From Stentor coeruleus (Eukaryota; Ciliophora; Heterotrichea; Heterotrichida; Stentoridae): 39,728 nt of DNA. The first letter of the stretch is position 1. Each line of letters opens with the position of its first letter. The notes beneath the pieces were generated by a model that was not told the DNA's origin, made no database searches, and saw only the letters and a list, made by a program, of their open reading frames with translations. The position numbers and the translations under genes were made by a program. The DNA lies in contig MPUH01000693.1 of NCBI GenBank assembly GCA_001970955.1, positions 1 to 39,728 of the forward strand, read 5' to 3'. Below are positions 27,893 to 39,455 of the stretch, one piece after another.

Positions 27893-30106
27893 CTACTTAT
27901 ATTGGCCATATGGGTTTCCTTGAGGATAAAACTGACCATAAGGATTTGGTCCACCACCTTGTTGCCCTCCTCTTCCTGAGATTTGGGTGATAAGTTCATT
28001 TTTCTCTAAGTTCCTTGAGTATATAAAATCAGCTACTTTCTGCTGTAAAACACTTAGATGGGTTGATAAGTTTGCATAAAATTGATGACCTTGAGATAAA
28101 ATACTAGCAAGGTCATTATAAACTTTGACAGCTTGTTCGAGTTGAGTTAAAATCTGCACCCTTTGAGGATTAGAATGCATGTTTCCTTTAACCCTTTCGA
28201 ATTCTGAGTTTTTCTCACATACTACTTGTAATGATCCTCTTAATTCTGAGATTTTTACTGAGATTTCTTCTTTTTTTGGGTTGAATTTCCCGATCTCAGC
28301 TGTAAATGTGGACTCTTTAGGTAATTTAGCTTCTACAAGTTTTAATAAGGCTTCAGTGATGTTGTCTTGATCTACTTCTTGTATAAGGACTTTTAATGAT
28401 TCGTTTACTGAGTTTTCTGTGTTGCTTAAAGCATCTAAGGATTGTTTTAGAAGCTCAGCAGCAGCGTTTGGGTTGTATTGTTCGAGGTTTGCAGGGATTA
28501 AGGTGTCAAGTTCGTTTTTGCCTCTTTTCAGCATTTCAAGGCTTTCTTGATTGCTTTGCCAGGTTCGTAATGACCCTTGATCAAGCTGAATTGCCATATT
28601 AAGTTTCATATGATATTTTTCAATATCAGCTTTTAACCCAGCATTCAAAGCTTGACTTGTAGCTCGTCCCCATTGGTATCCATAAGCTTGTCTTAAGCTT
28701 TTATCTTCATCTTCCTCTCTAGTCAGTGTTCCAGTCAAATCTGTTAATGATTTCTGACACCCTTCACTGAGATGTCTAAGACTTGTCAGACTGTTTTCAA
28801 GTTGGAAAAATCCTCCAGCAACTTGTACCTGTTGAATTTTTTTCCATATAGCTTCAGGTAGACCAGTCTCACTACTTAAAGCATTGATTTTTTGAGGTAA
28901 ACCCATAGACTCTAATGCTTGATCTTTTTCTCTTTTTACATCGTTAATCCTCCCAGTTTCAACCGAAACCATCTGATGAAGTATTTCTTTATACTCTGCA
29001 CACAAGGCAATAACCTCTTTTGGTACTAAACATAATAAAGCTTCCATTCCTGTTACACCTGACTCTATATCAACTGGTGGAGGGAATTTTGGCTGAACCA
29101 TAAGCAACTCTTCAAAACTTAAAGTCCTTGATTCAGGAATTCCATCCATGTATATACTCAAATTTTCCCCTTCAGCTAATTCTTTTTCTTTAACTATCAT
29201 ATTCAAAGCATTACGTCCAGCTTCTAAAATCGCCCCTCTCAAGCCTTTAATCTGCATAGCTTTTGCTATATTTTCATTAGCAAACCTCAATCTTGCTACA
29301 CCTTTACCAAAACCAGTACCTAGCTTCATCCCTTCTTCTCTTTCTGGGAATGACATCCAGTAACTTGAAAGAGCCAAATGTAAAAGCGACTGAAACTTTA
29401 GCATGTTTTTAAAGTCTTCTTGGAAATCCCTAGCAAGTTTTAATGATACTGAAGCACAAAAAGCTTGGTCGAAATTTTTGTGGATTGTATAAGCTAATTT
29501 GGCTAAGTTAACTTTATTGCCTGTAGCTTTATCCATTCTGTCATACATTATATAGTAGCATTGGGCTGTAAGGATTGATATATTCATCGATAAACACTCT
29601 GGGGTTAAGTCTATATTGTTTTCTAGACGGGCCTCAGAACCTTGTTTACGGATTTCATTCAGACAACCCATTGCATTTTGGAAAGCATTTAAAGCAATTT
29701 TATGCCCATCATTGCCACGTAAATCAGTTTCAGCACCTAGACGACTGTAGAGAGCTCCAATGTTATAAAGTAGACAAGTTTTTTCAAGTTTGTATGTGAG
29801 GACTGGGAATTTCTTCCTATTAACACTATCGTACCAGGTGAATTTCAATTCGGTTGAACCAATTGGGATACGGTTTTCTATGACCTTTATAAAACGATAG
29901 TATCGGGCAGTATTTTGAATCGCTGGATTTAGACCATCAAAAGCTACATTAGCAGTCGCTGCAACTTGATCACGAAATGCGTCACCTTCAGTCAAGAATG
30001 GGCGAACTTTTTCCATAGTTGCTTTGTCGTAGTTTTTCTTTATGTACTTCTCACAGTTTTTGAAGATTTTTGTATTGTCAGTTCTTTTGACAGGGATACT
30101 AAGCAT
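27893..30106 (-). CDS. Bro1-domain protein, ALIX/Bro1-like
   Basis: ALIX/Bro1 proteins bind ESCRT-III and act in multivesicular-body sorting, membrane repair and abscission. The 737-residue product has an N-terminal BRO1 domain (about 1-360, with VLTYKLEKTCLLYNIGALYS and the helical repeats that follow). A coiled V-type domain follows (about 370-700). It ends with a short Gly/Pro/Tyr tail (GGPNPYGQFYPQGNPYGQYK) in place of the long proline-rich region of human ALIX (868 residues). The tail could still recruit partners. No catalytic domain is expected. ATG at 30106, stop TAG, no intron. It starts 58 bp after (in its own direction, ends 58 bp before) the PI4K start. A decayed copy of its 5' part lies at 38060-39455. 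Confidence 0.93.
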   Translation of the reverse strand: MLSIPVKRTDNTKIFKNCEKYIKKNYDKATMEKVRPFLTEGDAFRDQVAATANVAFDGLNPAIQNTARYYRFIKVIENRIPIGSTELKFTWYDSVNRKKFPVLTYKLEKTCLLYNIGALYSRLGAETDLRGNDGHKIALNAFQNAMGCLNEIRKQGSEARLENNIDLTPECLSMNISILTAQCYYIMYDRMDKATGNKVNLAKLAYTIHKNFDQAFCASVSLKLARDFQEDFKNMLKFQSLLHLALSSYWMSFPEREEGMKLGTGFGKGVARLRFANENIAKAMQIKGLRGAILEAGRNALNMIVKEKELAEGENLSIYMDGIPESRTLSFEELLMVQPKFPPPVDIESGVTGMEALLCLVPKEVIALCAEYKEILHQMVSVETGRINDVKREKDQALESMGLPQKINALSSETGLPEAIWKKIQQVQVAGGFFQLENSLTSLRHLSEGCQKSLTDLTGTLTREEDEDKSLRQAYGYQWGRATSQALNAGLKADIEKYHMKLNMAIQLDQGSLRTWQSNQESLEMLKRGKNELDTLIPANLEQYNPNAAAELLKQSLDALSNTENSVNESLKVLIQEVDQDNITEALLKLVEAKLPKESTFTAEIGKFNPKKEEISVKISELRGSLQVVCEKNSEFERVKGNMHSNPQRVQILTQLEQAVKVYNDLASILSQGHQFYANLSTHLSVLQQKVADFIYSRNLEKNELITQISGRGGQQGGGPNPYGQFYPQGNPYGQYK

Positions 30107-30382
30107 TTTATTTGTTTCGCCATCATCTTAAGATTAGTGTCAGAGGCTAGAAGGTACTTAGAAGAAAATTCAAATTAAAATTAGATAAAAATTAAAATGA
30201 AGTTTGGGTATATAAAGGCAACTTAAAATCTGCTTATAAAAATTATTAGAAAAGGATGATGAATATACAAATCATTAAAGATTGAATTGAATTATCTGTG
30301 TAAAAACCCCATAAAACTAATATGAAAATGATTAGAATAGAATATGGTAATATTCAAAGTTTTGAATATGATTGAAAATGGT
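28538..30382 (-). repeat. Source segment of a direct duplication (Bro1 5' part plus upstream flank)
   Basis: From about 28538, within the V-domain coding region, through the start codon at 30106 and on to about 30382 upstream of the gene, this segment matches 38060-39728 in the same orientation with scattered substitutions and indels. The far edge lies at or beyond the window end, so the full extent is unknown. Confidence 0.85.
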
Positions 30383-31126
30383 TAATTGAAATATTGTACT
30401 GCTTTATTAGTTATTTTAATGCAAGTATATATCTAAGAATAATAGATTTAGAATTAAGGATATGTAAAATTAGATTGGTGAGGGTCAATCAGATAAAATT
30501 AAAGAAGTATAAAAAAGTTTTAGTTGGAAAATATCACTGAAAAAGAAATAGTTCATCCAATAGGTCTCGTAACATTAAGTTTATTATAGGCTTGATTCAT
30601 TGCCCAATAATATTACATTTCTTGGTAGAATTATTTCCATATTTCAATATTTCCATAATAATTACTTTGAATTTAGCTAAATACGATACTAGGCAGCCTT
30701 AATACTTTGAGTTTGTTTGAGGTGCTAACATAGATGCATGAATAAAAAATAATAGGCTTAATTTATATTTTTTTTTTTCTATATAAAATGGATCTTTACT
30801 ATTGAATATCGCCAAAATTCAAGGAATATGAAATTGACTTTGTTTAGATGATATAGACTTACTTTAGTATTTGCATTTCTTTTGATGCTAGTTAAAAAAT
30901 TTTGCTTTGATTTAATTAGCTTCCAAAATGCTTATATATTTTTTTACCAGTGTTTAATCAGAGCCATTATTAAATCCAAATTACGATGAATTAAGTAATC
31001 TAAACAAGTAACAAATTCAAGTAAGATAAAATTTCAAGCTTTAAAGTTAAATTAGAATCAAATATTAGCTAATTTTTTAGAGTATACTCTGACTAAGGAC
31101 CTTAGATAATTTAAATTCTTATATAA
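30107..31126. other. Divergent intergenic stretch between Bro1 and the giant surface-protein gene
   Basis: About 1 kb with no supported ORF. The first part, to about 30380, is shared with the duplicated copy at the window end and includes gggtatataaagg, conserved in both copies at 30208-30220. 30180-30560 is G-richer on the + strand. The rest is plain AT-rich DNA. Confidence 0.45.
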
Positions 31127-34100
31127 ATGGTGGAAATTAAGACAACTTTTTTAGTCTTAGTCTCGATCTTAGGCGTGATAAACGGAGACTACCTGTCGTT
31201 TGACGAATTTACTTTTTATAGTCCAGGTCTTGAAGGAACAATTTCTCACAGGTCGGATTCCGGGGAAATAATACTTTCGAACGTGGATGTTTATATGTAT
31301 CTTGAACCCTATGAAATAATCGAAAAATTTAAAGGGTACGTCAAACTTGTGGATGGAGTTTCAAACTTTGCAATGAAAATATACTGTGATGGAACTTATA
31401 ATTTGAAAGCAGTATCAGATGATTCATTAAAAGGTGTTAGTCAAGAATTTACAAGGGAAATTAATAGTGGATGCTATCCAATAGATTTAAGTGTGGATCT
31501 TGGAGAAAACGAAGAAGTTACTTTTGATAAAGACTTTAGAATATATGGGACTTTTATTTACAGTGATTATTCTGATTATTATTTCAAAGAAATTTATGGA
31601 GATAAGATTTCGGGAGAAACAAGTTCGTATCTTGATTATCAAAGTTTTGATTCTACTCTAAAAATTACAGGTGGATGTCAAAGAACAATCATGATGATAA
31701 TTGACGATTATTACTCGATAATTGCAATTGATAAATATATGGGAGATTGTTTAAATTTTGAATTTGTAGATAAAAAGGTAAAATTTATTTAGCCAGAAAA
31801 AGTAAATGAAAGCTTTTCTGTAAAAGCTACAGTTGATAGGGAACTAGAAACTTCTGAATACGAGCTAGAAATCATTGTATTTATTGATACACCTGCGAGA
31901 AGAATAGAAGACACGAGCAGCTACCTTTCAGGAACCCTTGTGCAAACGACAGTTAATGGCGAAGCTCTTTTTAGTGGCTTGAAGTTTTTAGCTAGCGGTG
32001 ACTATGGTTTTTATGTTAATAATGCAAATTTATTCTTGCAAGATACTGAATACCTTACTATATTAAAAGAATCCAGTGTGAATTTAATTGAAATCACTGC
32101 TTTAAATGATACTTTTAAACTTGGCAAAAAATTAATAGTGACAATTTATCTATATGAAGACAAAGTATTATTTAAAGAAAGCGTTGAAGTCAATATTGCT
32201 ATAACTGGGTTAGCATTTGAAGGTGATACTACTATCAAAACCGATACAGGAATAGCTGATTTTTCTCTTTCGTTTACAACCATCGGAAAGGCTGTAATAA
32301 CGGCTACCACTACTAAAGATGATCCCGATGTTGTTGTTGAATCCTTTACTATTTACTCAATAGACCCTCTTTGTCTAGCATTTGACAGTGAAAGGGACTG
32401 TATTGAATGCATCTACTTAGCTGAATTTGTGCAAGGAACTTGTGAATGTTTAAATCACTACTATTATGAAAACTTTGATTGTATACTTGATGATGGAGTT
32501 AGTTTAATTATGGTATCTTCTTCAGGAAAACATCTAAAATTAGGTGAAACAATTACAGTGACTGTATTCCTTTTGAATGAAAACTTTTTGTATGAAGAAG
32601 AAGCTGAAGTTACTCTTTTTTCTTCTGATCTTGTAATAACTGGAGAAAGCTCAGTTACAAGCAGTACTGGTATTTTTGAATTTGAGATACAATTCACAAA
32701 TCTTGGAGAAACAATTTTAACCGCACAAAGCTCAAAAGATTATAATGATTGTGAAGTTATATCTTTTACAGTTTTTTCAATTGATCCTCTTTGTATGGTC
32801 TTTGACAATGATGAAAATTGTTTAGAATGCATTTATTTAGCAGAATTCGTTGATGGACTTTGCGAGTGTATAGAAAATACTCATTACGATGACCCTAATT
32901 GCGTTTACGATGATGGTGTTGATTTTCTCTCAGTGGTAGCTTCAACAGATATATTAAAACTTGGTAAAACACTCATTATTACCATATCTCTCTCATTAAA
33001 TAGTATTGAATATACTGAAGAAGCAGAAGTAACTCTCATTGTAAATGGACTTGATTTTGTTGGAGAAAATAAACAGATAACAAGCAATGGTATGGTTGAA
33101 TTTGAAATAACATTTTTAAGCCTTGGAGTTGCTCAAATAACTGCTGAATCTTCAAAAGACTTTAGTAATGCAATTGCTCAATCTATTACAGTTTATTCAA
33201 TTGATCCTCAATGCGCTAATCTTGATAGTGATCATAATTGTAATGAATGCATTTATTTAGCAGAATTTGTTGATGGCCTTTGCGAGTGCATAGAAAACAC
33301 TTATTATGATGAGCCTTATTGTGTTTACGAAGACGGTATAAATTTGATTTTAGTTACAGCTTCAACAGAAAGACTTAAGCTAGGTAAAACACTTACTGTC
33401 TCTGTTTTTCTTACACTTAATAGCGTTTTATATACTGAAGAAACTGAAGTTACTCTTGATTCATTTGGGCTTCAATTTGAAGGTGAAAATAAGGTGATTA
33501 CAACCACTGGTATGGCAGAATTTTATATATCTTTTACAAGTCTTGGATCAGCTAAATTAGAAGCAAAAAGCACAAACGATTACAGCAATGTAAAAATAGA
33601 ATCTTTTAATGTTTTCTCCGTAGATCCTTTATGCTTAGTATTCGATGAAAATAGCAATTGCATACAGTGTATTTACTTAGCTGATTTTGTTGATGGTATG
33701 TGCAGTTGCATTAATAATAGTTACTACGAAGAGCCTAGATGTATTCTCGATGATGGTATAGATTTAATTATGCTTTCAGGATCAAAAGAAGTTATAGAAT
33801 ACGGCCAAACACTAACAGTTTTTGTTTTGCTTTTTGAAAACTATTTGATGTATACTGATGAACTTGAAGTTACTCTTTATTCTTCAGACTTAAAATTCGA
33901 GGGCAATAATAAAGTTATTACTAGCACTGGCATTGCTGAATTCTCTATTAAATTTGCAGGCCTTGGCAAAACTACATTGACAGCTAGAAGTTCCAGAGAT
34001 TTGAATGATGTTGAAATCACTTCTTTTGATGTTTACTCAACAGATCCACTTTGTTCGGTTTTAGACAGTGAAGAAAAATGCCTAAAGTGCATAAATTTAT

Positions 34101-37100
34101 CCGACTTTGTTGAAGGATTTTGCACTTGTATTGAGAATAGTTATTATGACGAATCTAGTTGTTTATGTAATGATGGGTACTTTGACGATTTACTTAGTAA
34201 TTGCCAAAAGTGTAGTAATCAATTTTCAGATAAAGATATTGTCAGTTATTATAACAGTGACTATAAAGAAATTACTGTAGAGTTTATAGAAAATGTAATG
34301 AATTCAACACAAAGTTGTGACAAATTTGTAACACTTCCTAGCTCTTATGAAGACATTTATTTACAGTGTTCTTGGATTAATTCAAAAACTTTTATTCTTA
34401 TATTTTCTGAGCAGCTTCCTGCAGTAAATATTGATATCACAATAGACTCAAGTCTTGTTCCATTGAAAAAACTTTGCAATTTCTATCAACAAGAAACAAT
34501 AATTACAGTTGAAATGATATATGATTTACCTTATCCTGTTCTAGATATTATTAGCCCTTCAATTTGCTCTATCCCATGTTTACAAGAAGACCCTATAGTC
34601 AAGCATGCGATTGTTAGTACTGATTTTGAATATAGCTGGTCTGCTTCATCTTCAAGCCAAAGTCTTATAAATTACATAGAAGGGCAGAATTTACCGGTTT
34701 TAACATTGAGTAAAGATTTATTGGTGTCAGAAGATTTATATATTTATGCTACTGTAAAAAGCATTCTTTATGGAACTAAATCTAGTAAAAGCATTTTGAT
34801 AAAAGTTACCAATCAGTATTTATTTACTGTTGAATTTGATTACGGAAGTCAGATTTCAGTTAATTCATTTTCACCACTTTTAATCAAAGCTCAGGTACTC
34901 TCTTCTTGTAATGTGGTAGGAGCATTTACTTACAGTTGGAAATATTATTCAGATAGCTTATTAGATCTGGATTATATACTACAAAATAGTCCTAGACCTG
35001 ATACAATTTATTTACCTCCTAACACTTTGAGTGAAAACAAAAATTACATTATCGAAGTGAATGTTACCTCAAGTCAAACAGGCATTTATGGAATTGGTCA
35101 AATATCTATTGATGTAATGATTAATGAACTCAAATTAAAGCTTAACAGATGGGGTGGAACAGTAGGATCTGAGATTGATTTGGAAATTATAGCAACTGTA
35201 GAAAATAGTGAAAACATGGATTTATCAATTGACTATGAATGGTCATGCAAAGAAGGTTCAGTAGAATGCATTGGTAATAATGGGAATGCACTTTATAGCT
35301 CAACATCAGGAAATATACTTACTATAACTAAAGATCAATTAAGAAATAGGGCAATTTATTTGTTCAAAGTTGTAGCTAGTACAGTTCAAAATAATGCAGA
35401 GCAAGAAGTTGAATTTAAAATTGATAATGAAGCTAAAGGAGAAATTATTATTGAGACTTCTGAATTGGTGATAGACAATAGTAAAAATTACAAGTTAGTT
35501 AGTAAAATAAAACCACCAAGTAAAAGTACGTTTAGCTGGGACTTTGACCCTGATTTAAATTCTAATTCAAAAATTGACTTTAAAAATTCATTTATTATAA
35601 TCACTCCATTTTCTTTGCAAGTTGGATTGATTTATAAAGTCACTCTTACAATGAGCCCAGCATCAGCATCGAGCATAATAGCTTATACATTTATTTCAAG
35701 GAGTAATCCCCCTACTTGTGATTCTTTTAAATCCGAGAAATTAAGCAATAAATATTATTTAGAAGGAATTAGTTGTTCATCGTCTCAAAGCGTACTTTAT
35801 TATCAATTTGGTTACTCTACTGATAAAAAATATTGGGTGACAAATTCAAGTCCGCTTTCCAGTGCTTCAGTTTTCATAGATGATAATGCAGAAAAACTTT
35901 TAATGGAAGTATGTGATGACTATGAATGCACATTGTATGAAAATCCTGCTGCAAATTCTAATCAAAGACGAGAACTAGCTATTATTGACGACTTTTTAGA
36001 CAGTATAGCAAATTATGATGATATCCCTAGTGCAGTAATTTATTATGTCAAGAAAGCTGATTCTAAAGATACATATAACACTATTGTGCTTACTATGGGC
36101 AATTACTTTTACTCCGAAATGATTAGTGATGCAAACTTTAACCTTTACATCTCCTGCCTTTATAGTGTTCTTGAAAATTCAACTTATGTCAGTCCAGAAA
36201 TTTTCACTTATTTGAACAATTTAACAATTTATATTCTCAGTGAATATCCTGAATCTTGTTCAAATTCAGAAGCTGAATCGATAGTTGATTCTTTTAGTGA
36301 ATATATATCTTTGCTTGAATATACAGATTTGCACAATTTCTTCTCAGCAATAAAAAATTCATGGTTTCAAGATAAGCTTCCAGGTGAATCATTTTTAAAC
36401 ATTGAAGGAAAACTAAACATTTATTCAAACAGGCTATTTAGTTCGAATTTACCAAGTCTAGATTTAAGTTTTTCTCATTCAAATATATCAATCCCCGTAG
36501 ACCTTGAAATCGATAGCAACATTGTCATTGATATCTTTTATGCAAAATATACCTTAAATGATGACTTTTTTGATCTATCATTCTATGAATCAGGAACCTA
36601 CATAGACTATACTTTAGTCATAACAGAATCAAAAGAAATACAATTGATTTCAGAATCCAAAATTCAAGTTGAAATCAACGGTACATATAATCTTGACATG
36701 AATTATGAATGCCAATACTACAATAACACAAATTCATGGGAAAATTCTGGTTGCAACATAATCAAGATATCAGAAACAAAAATAACTGCAAGTCTTAATC
36801 ATCTATCATCATTCAGAATCAATGAATTTTCTAAGCAATGCGAAATTGGTAGAGGTCCTGTTATTGCTATGGGTGTTCTAATTCTAATTTGCTGTTTCTT
36901 AGTTGGAATATTCTTAAAATTAGACTATAATAATGAAGACTCCCCAAAGAATGATCCGTTTTTATTTGTTTATCCTTACTCAAACTGGTTTTATCCTCAA
37001 CCTTACTTCCGTAGATCCATACTTACTCTTCAAATCCTGTGTAATTTCTTAGTTCTGTTTTGCTTAATAGGAGTATTAGAGGTTTATTTCAATTCGCCAG

Positions 37101-37531
37101 AAGAAAAAAGCACAGATGATTATGGTGATTATTTTGAAAGTTCTATATATTCAGGAGCTGCAGCATGGGCAATAACTCAAAGTTTTATAATCCCATTCTT
37201 TTTATACAATTGCGTTATTGAAAAAAGTAAAGTTGGGTTTATTATTCAAGGTATTATCTGGGCAATATGCACATCAGCTAGTATTATTGGAATTAGTTAC
37301 ATGACAGCTGTGTATTGCAATGAATATACTTTTTATTGGATTATTAATATTTTGATTTTCACGCCTATTCAGATTGTTTTAGATACTCTCTATGCGTTGC
37401 TGATACGATATATTTTATGCAGGAATTATTTGAAAGATGATGTTAATGAGCGAACAAGTAAAAGCGGCAAGATTGATGAAAAAAATATTTTCACCGAGCC
37501 GGATAGGCAAAATGAGGATAATAGGCTTTAG
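31127..37531 (+). CDS. Giant polycystin-like surface protein: tandem repeats, REJ-like region, GPS-like motif, C-terminal helices
   Basis: Exons 31127-31777 and 31793-37531 give 2129 residues. Residues 1-20 are a signal peptide (MVEIKTTFLVLVSILGVING). A unique domain follows, then five tandem 140-residue repeats at 310-1009, each an Ig-like beta segment plus a six-Cys segment (C-x-C-x2-C, CxC, C). About 1010-1120 resembles a module found before REJ regions, and about 1120-1500 has REJ-like pairs (SWKYYS, YEWSCKEG, LPPNTLSENKNYIIEV). Near 1850-1895 a GPS-like motif ends NHLSSF with His1887-Leu-Ser. About five hydrophobic helices follow from about 1902, then a charged cytosolic tail. The order recalls polycystin-1 and REJ receptors, which sense ligands or force at the cell surface. 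No channel pore or PLAT domain is recognised. Stop TAG. Confidence 0.85.
31778..31792 (+). other. 15-nt intron in the giant surface-protein gene
   Basis: GTAAAATTTATTTAG sits between codons (phase 0). Left in place, its last three bases stop translation after residue 222. Removed, the frame runs on uninterrupted for 1912 residues. Confidence 0.92.
32069..34168 (+). repeat. Five tandem repeats of exactly 420 bp (140 codons)
   Basis: Repeat units begin at 32069, 32489, 32909, 33329 and 33749, and the array ends at 34168. Every unit is 420 bp, with no net indel between the boundaries. Units 2-5 begin with the codons for D/E-D-G-V/I. Conserved protein marks are LKLGKTL, EVTL, TGxAEF, SxDPLC, C-IYLAEFVDG-C-C and YYxExxC. 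The first unit is the most diverged. Confidence 0.93.
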
Positions 37532-38059
37532 GAATTTATTAAGTCAATTTTTAAATCATGTTAATTTAGTGCACAAAATTTATAGTCAGCGGTAAATAAA
37601 AACTCAAAAATATTTGTGTTTTTAGTTATCTATAACCTAAGTTGCCTACTATTTATTTGATAAATTTTAATACATAACTCATTTCATAACTAAAATAAAA
37701 ATTTCACTTTTTTAACTACTATAATCGCAATCCTAATCATTAATAACTATCATTTTATCCAATAATCATCCACTATAATTATATCATCACAAAATTCACA
37801 CTATTATCTAAAATTCCTTCAAATCACAATATTAAAATTAAAAATAAATTAATTCAAAAATCTTATTCATTCTTCAATCATACACATATAATCATCAAAC
37901 TTTTACCTTCTTCAAGAAACTCTTCCATATTTTCAGCACAAAAAAATTCATGTTTCAAATCCCCTTGATCATCCTTACAATATAAGATTCTCAAATTTAC
38001 TATTAAAATTGTATGCAACATATTATAAATAATAAGTGAAAGAGCAACGCTTGCCATCT
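37532..38059. other. Intergenic, C-biased, between the giant gene and the Bro1 pseudogene
   Basis: No ORF or RNA gene. From about 37660 to 37990 the + strand is A/T/C-rich with few G. The left edge of the duplicated Bro1 segment falls at about 38060; no target-site duplication or mobile-element end is recognised there. Confidence 0.45.
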
Positions 38060-39455
38060 AAGGCTTTCTTGATTGCTTTGCCGGGTTTGTAATGACCCTT
38101 GATCAAGCTGAATGGCCATATTAAGTTTCATATGATATTTTTAATATCAGCTTTTAACCCAGCATTCAAAGCTTGACTTGTAGCTCGTCCCATTGATACC
38201 CATAAGTTTGCCTTAAACTTTTATCTTCATCTTCCTCTCCAGTCAGTGTCACAATCAAATCTGTTAATAATTTCTGACACCCTTTACTGAGATGTCTGAA
38301 ACTTGTCAGGCTATTTTCAAGTTAGAAAAATCCTTGTACCTGTTAAATTTTTCCATATAGCTTCAGGTAGACCAGTTTCACTACTTAAAGCATTGATTTT
38401 TAAAATAAACCCATAGACTTTAATGCTTGATCTTGTTCTCTTTTACATCTTTAATCCTCTCAATTTCAACTGAAATCATCTAATGAAGTATTTCTTTATA
38501 CTCTGAACACAAAGCAATAACCTCTTTTGGTACTAAACATAATAAAGCTTCCATTCCTGTTACACCTGACTCAATATCAACTGGTGGAGGGAACTTTGGC
38601 TGAACCATAAGCAATTCTTCAAAACTTAAAGTCCTTGATTCAGGAATCCCATATATATACTCAAATTTTCCCATTCAACTAGTTCTTTTTTTTTGAATAT
38701 TATATTCAAAGCATTGCGTCCAGCTTCTAAAATCGCCCCTCTCAAGCTTTGATCTGCATAATTTTGCTATATTTTCATTAGCAAGCCCCAACCTTGCTAC
38801 ATCTTTACTAAAATCAGTATTTCATCCCTTCTTCTCTTTCTGGGAATGACATCCAGTAGCTAGAAAGAGCAAAATGTAAAAGTGACTGGAACTTTAGCAT
38901 ATTTTTAAAGTCTTCTTAGAAATCCCTTGCAAGTTTTAATGATACTGAAGCACAAAAAGCTTGGTCGACATTTTTGTGGATTTTACAAGCTAATTTGGCT
39001 AAGTTAACTTTGTTGTAGCTTTATCCATTCTTACTTTATATAGTAACATTGGGATGTGAGGATTGATATAATCATAAAGCACTCTGGGGTTAAGTCTATA
39101 TTGTTTTCTAGACGGGCCTCAGAACCTTGTTTGCAGATTTCATTCAGACATCCCATTGCATTTTGGAAGGTATTTAAGCCAATTTTATGCCCATCATTGT
39201 CACGTAGATCAGTTACAGCACCCAGACAACTGTAGAGAGCTTCGATGTTATAAAATAGACAAGTTGTTTCAAGTTTGTATGTGAGGTCAAAGAGACATTA
39301 GCAGTCACTGCAACTTGATCTTGAAATGCGTCACCTTCAGTCAAGAATGGGCGAACTTTTTCCATAGTTGCTTTGTCGTAGTTTTTCTTTATGCACTTCT
39401 CACAATTTTTGAAGTTTTTTGTATTGTCAATTCTTTTGACAAAGACACTAAGCAT
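38060..39455 (-). pseudogene. Truncated, decayed copy of the Bro1/ALIX gene
   Basis: The copy corresponds to the 5' part of the gene at 27893-30106, from the start codon region (MLSVFVKRIDNTKNFKNCEK, near 39455) to a point within the V domain near 38060. It has many substitutions, several one- or two-base indels and a deletion of about 150 bp near 39283, where the source has 29806-29955. Only short frames survive, for example 38480-38674 and 39213-39455. The 3' third of the gene is absent. It is therefore a non-functional duplicate in the same orientation as its source. Confidence 0.9.

Noticed and set aside
30540..30760. On the minus strand, ignoring TAA/TAG/TGA, a protein-like reading appears (NYYGNIEIWK ... 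AYNKLNVTRPIG), as if a Q-code ciliate transposon were present.
   Set aside because: Reading through stops always yields plausible text in AT-rich DNA. No transposase motif, terminal repeats or frame preference supports it, and the confirmed genes here use the standard stops.
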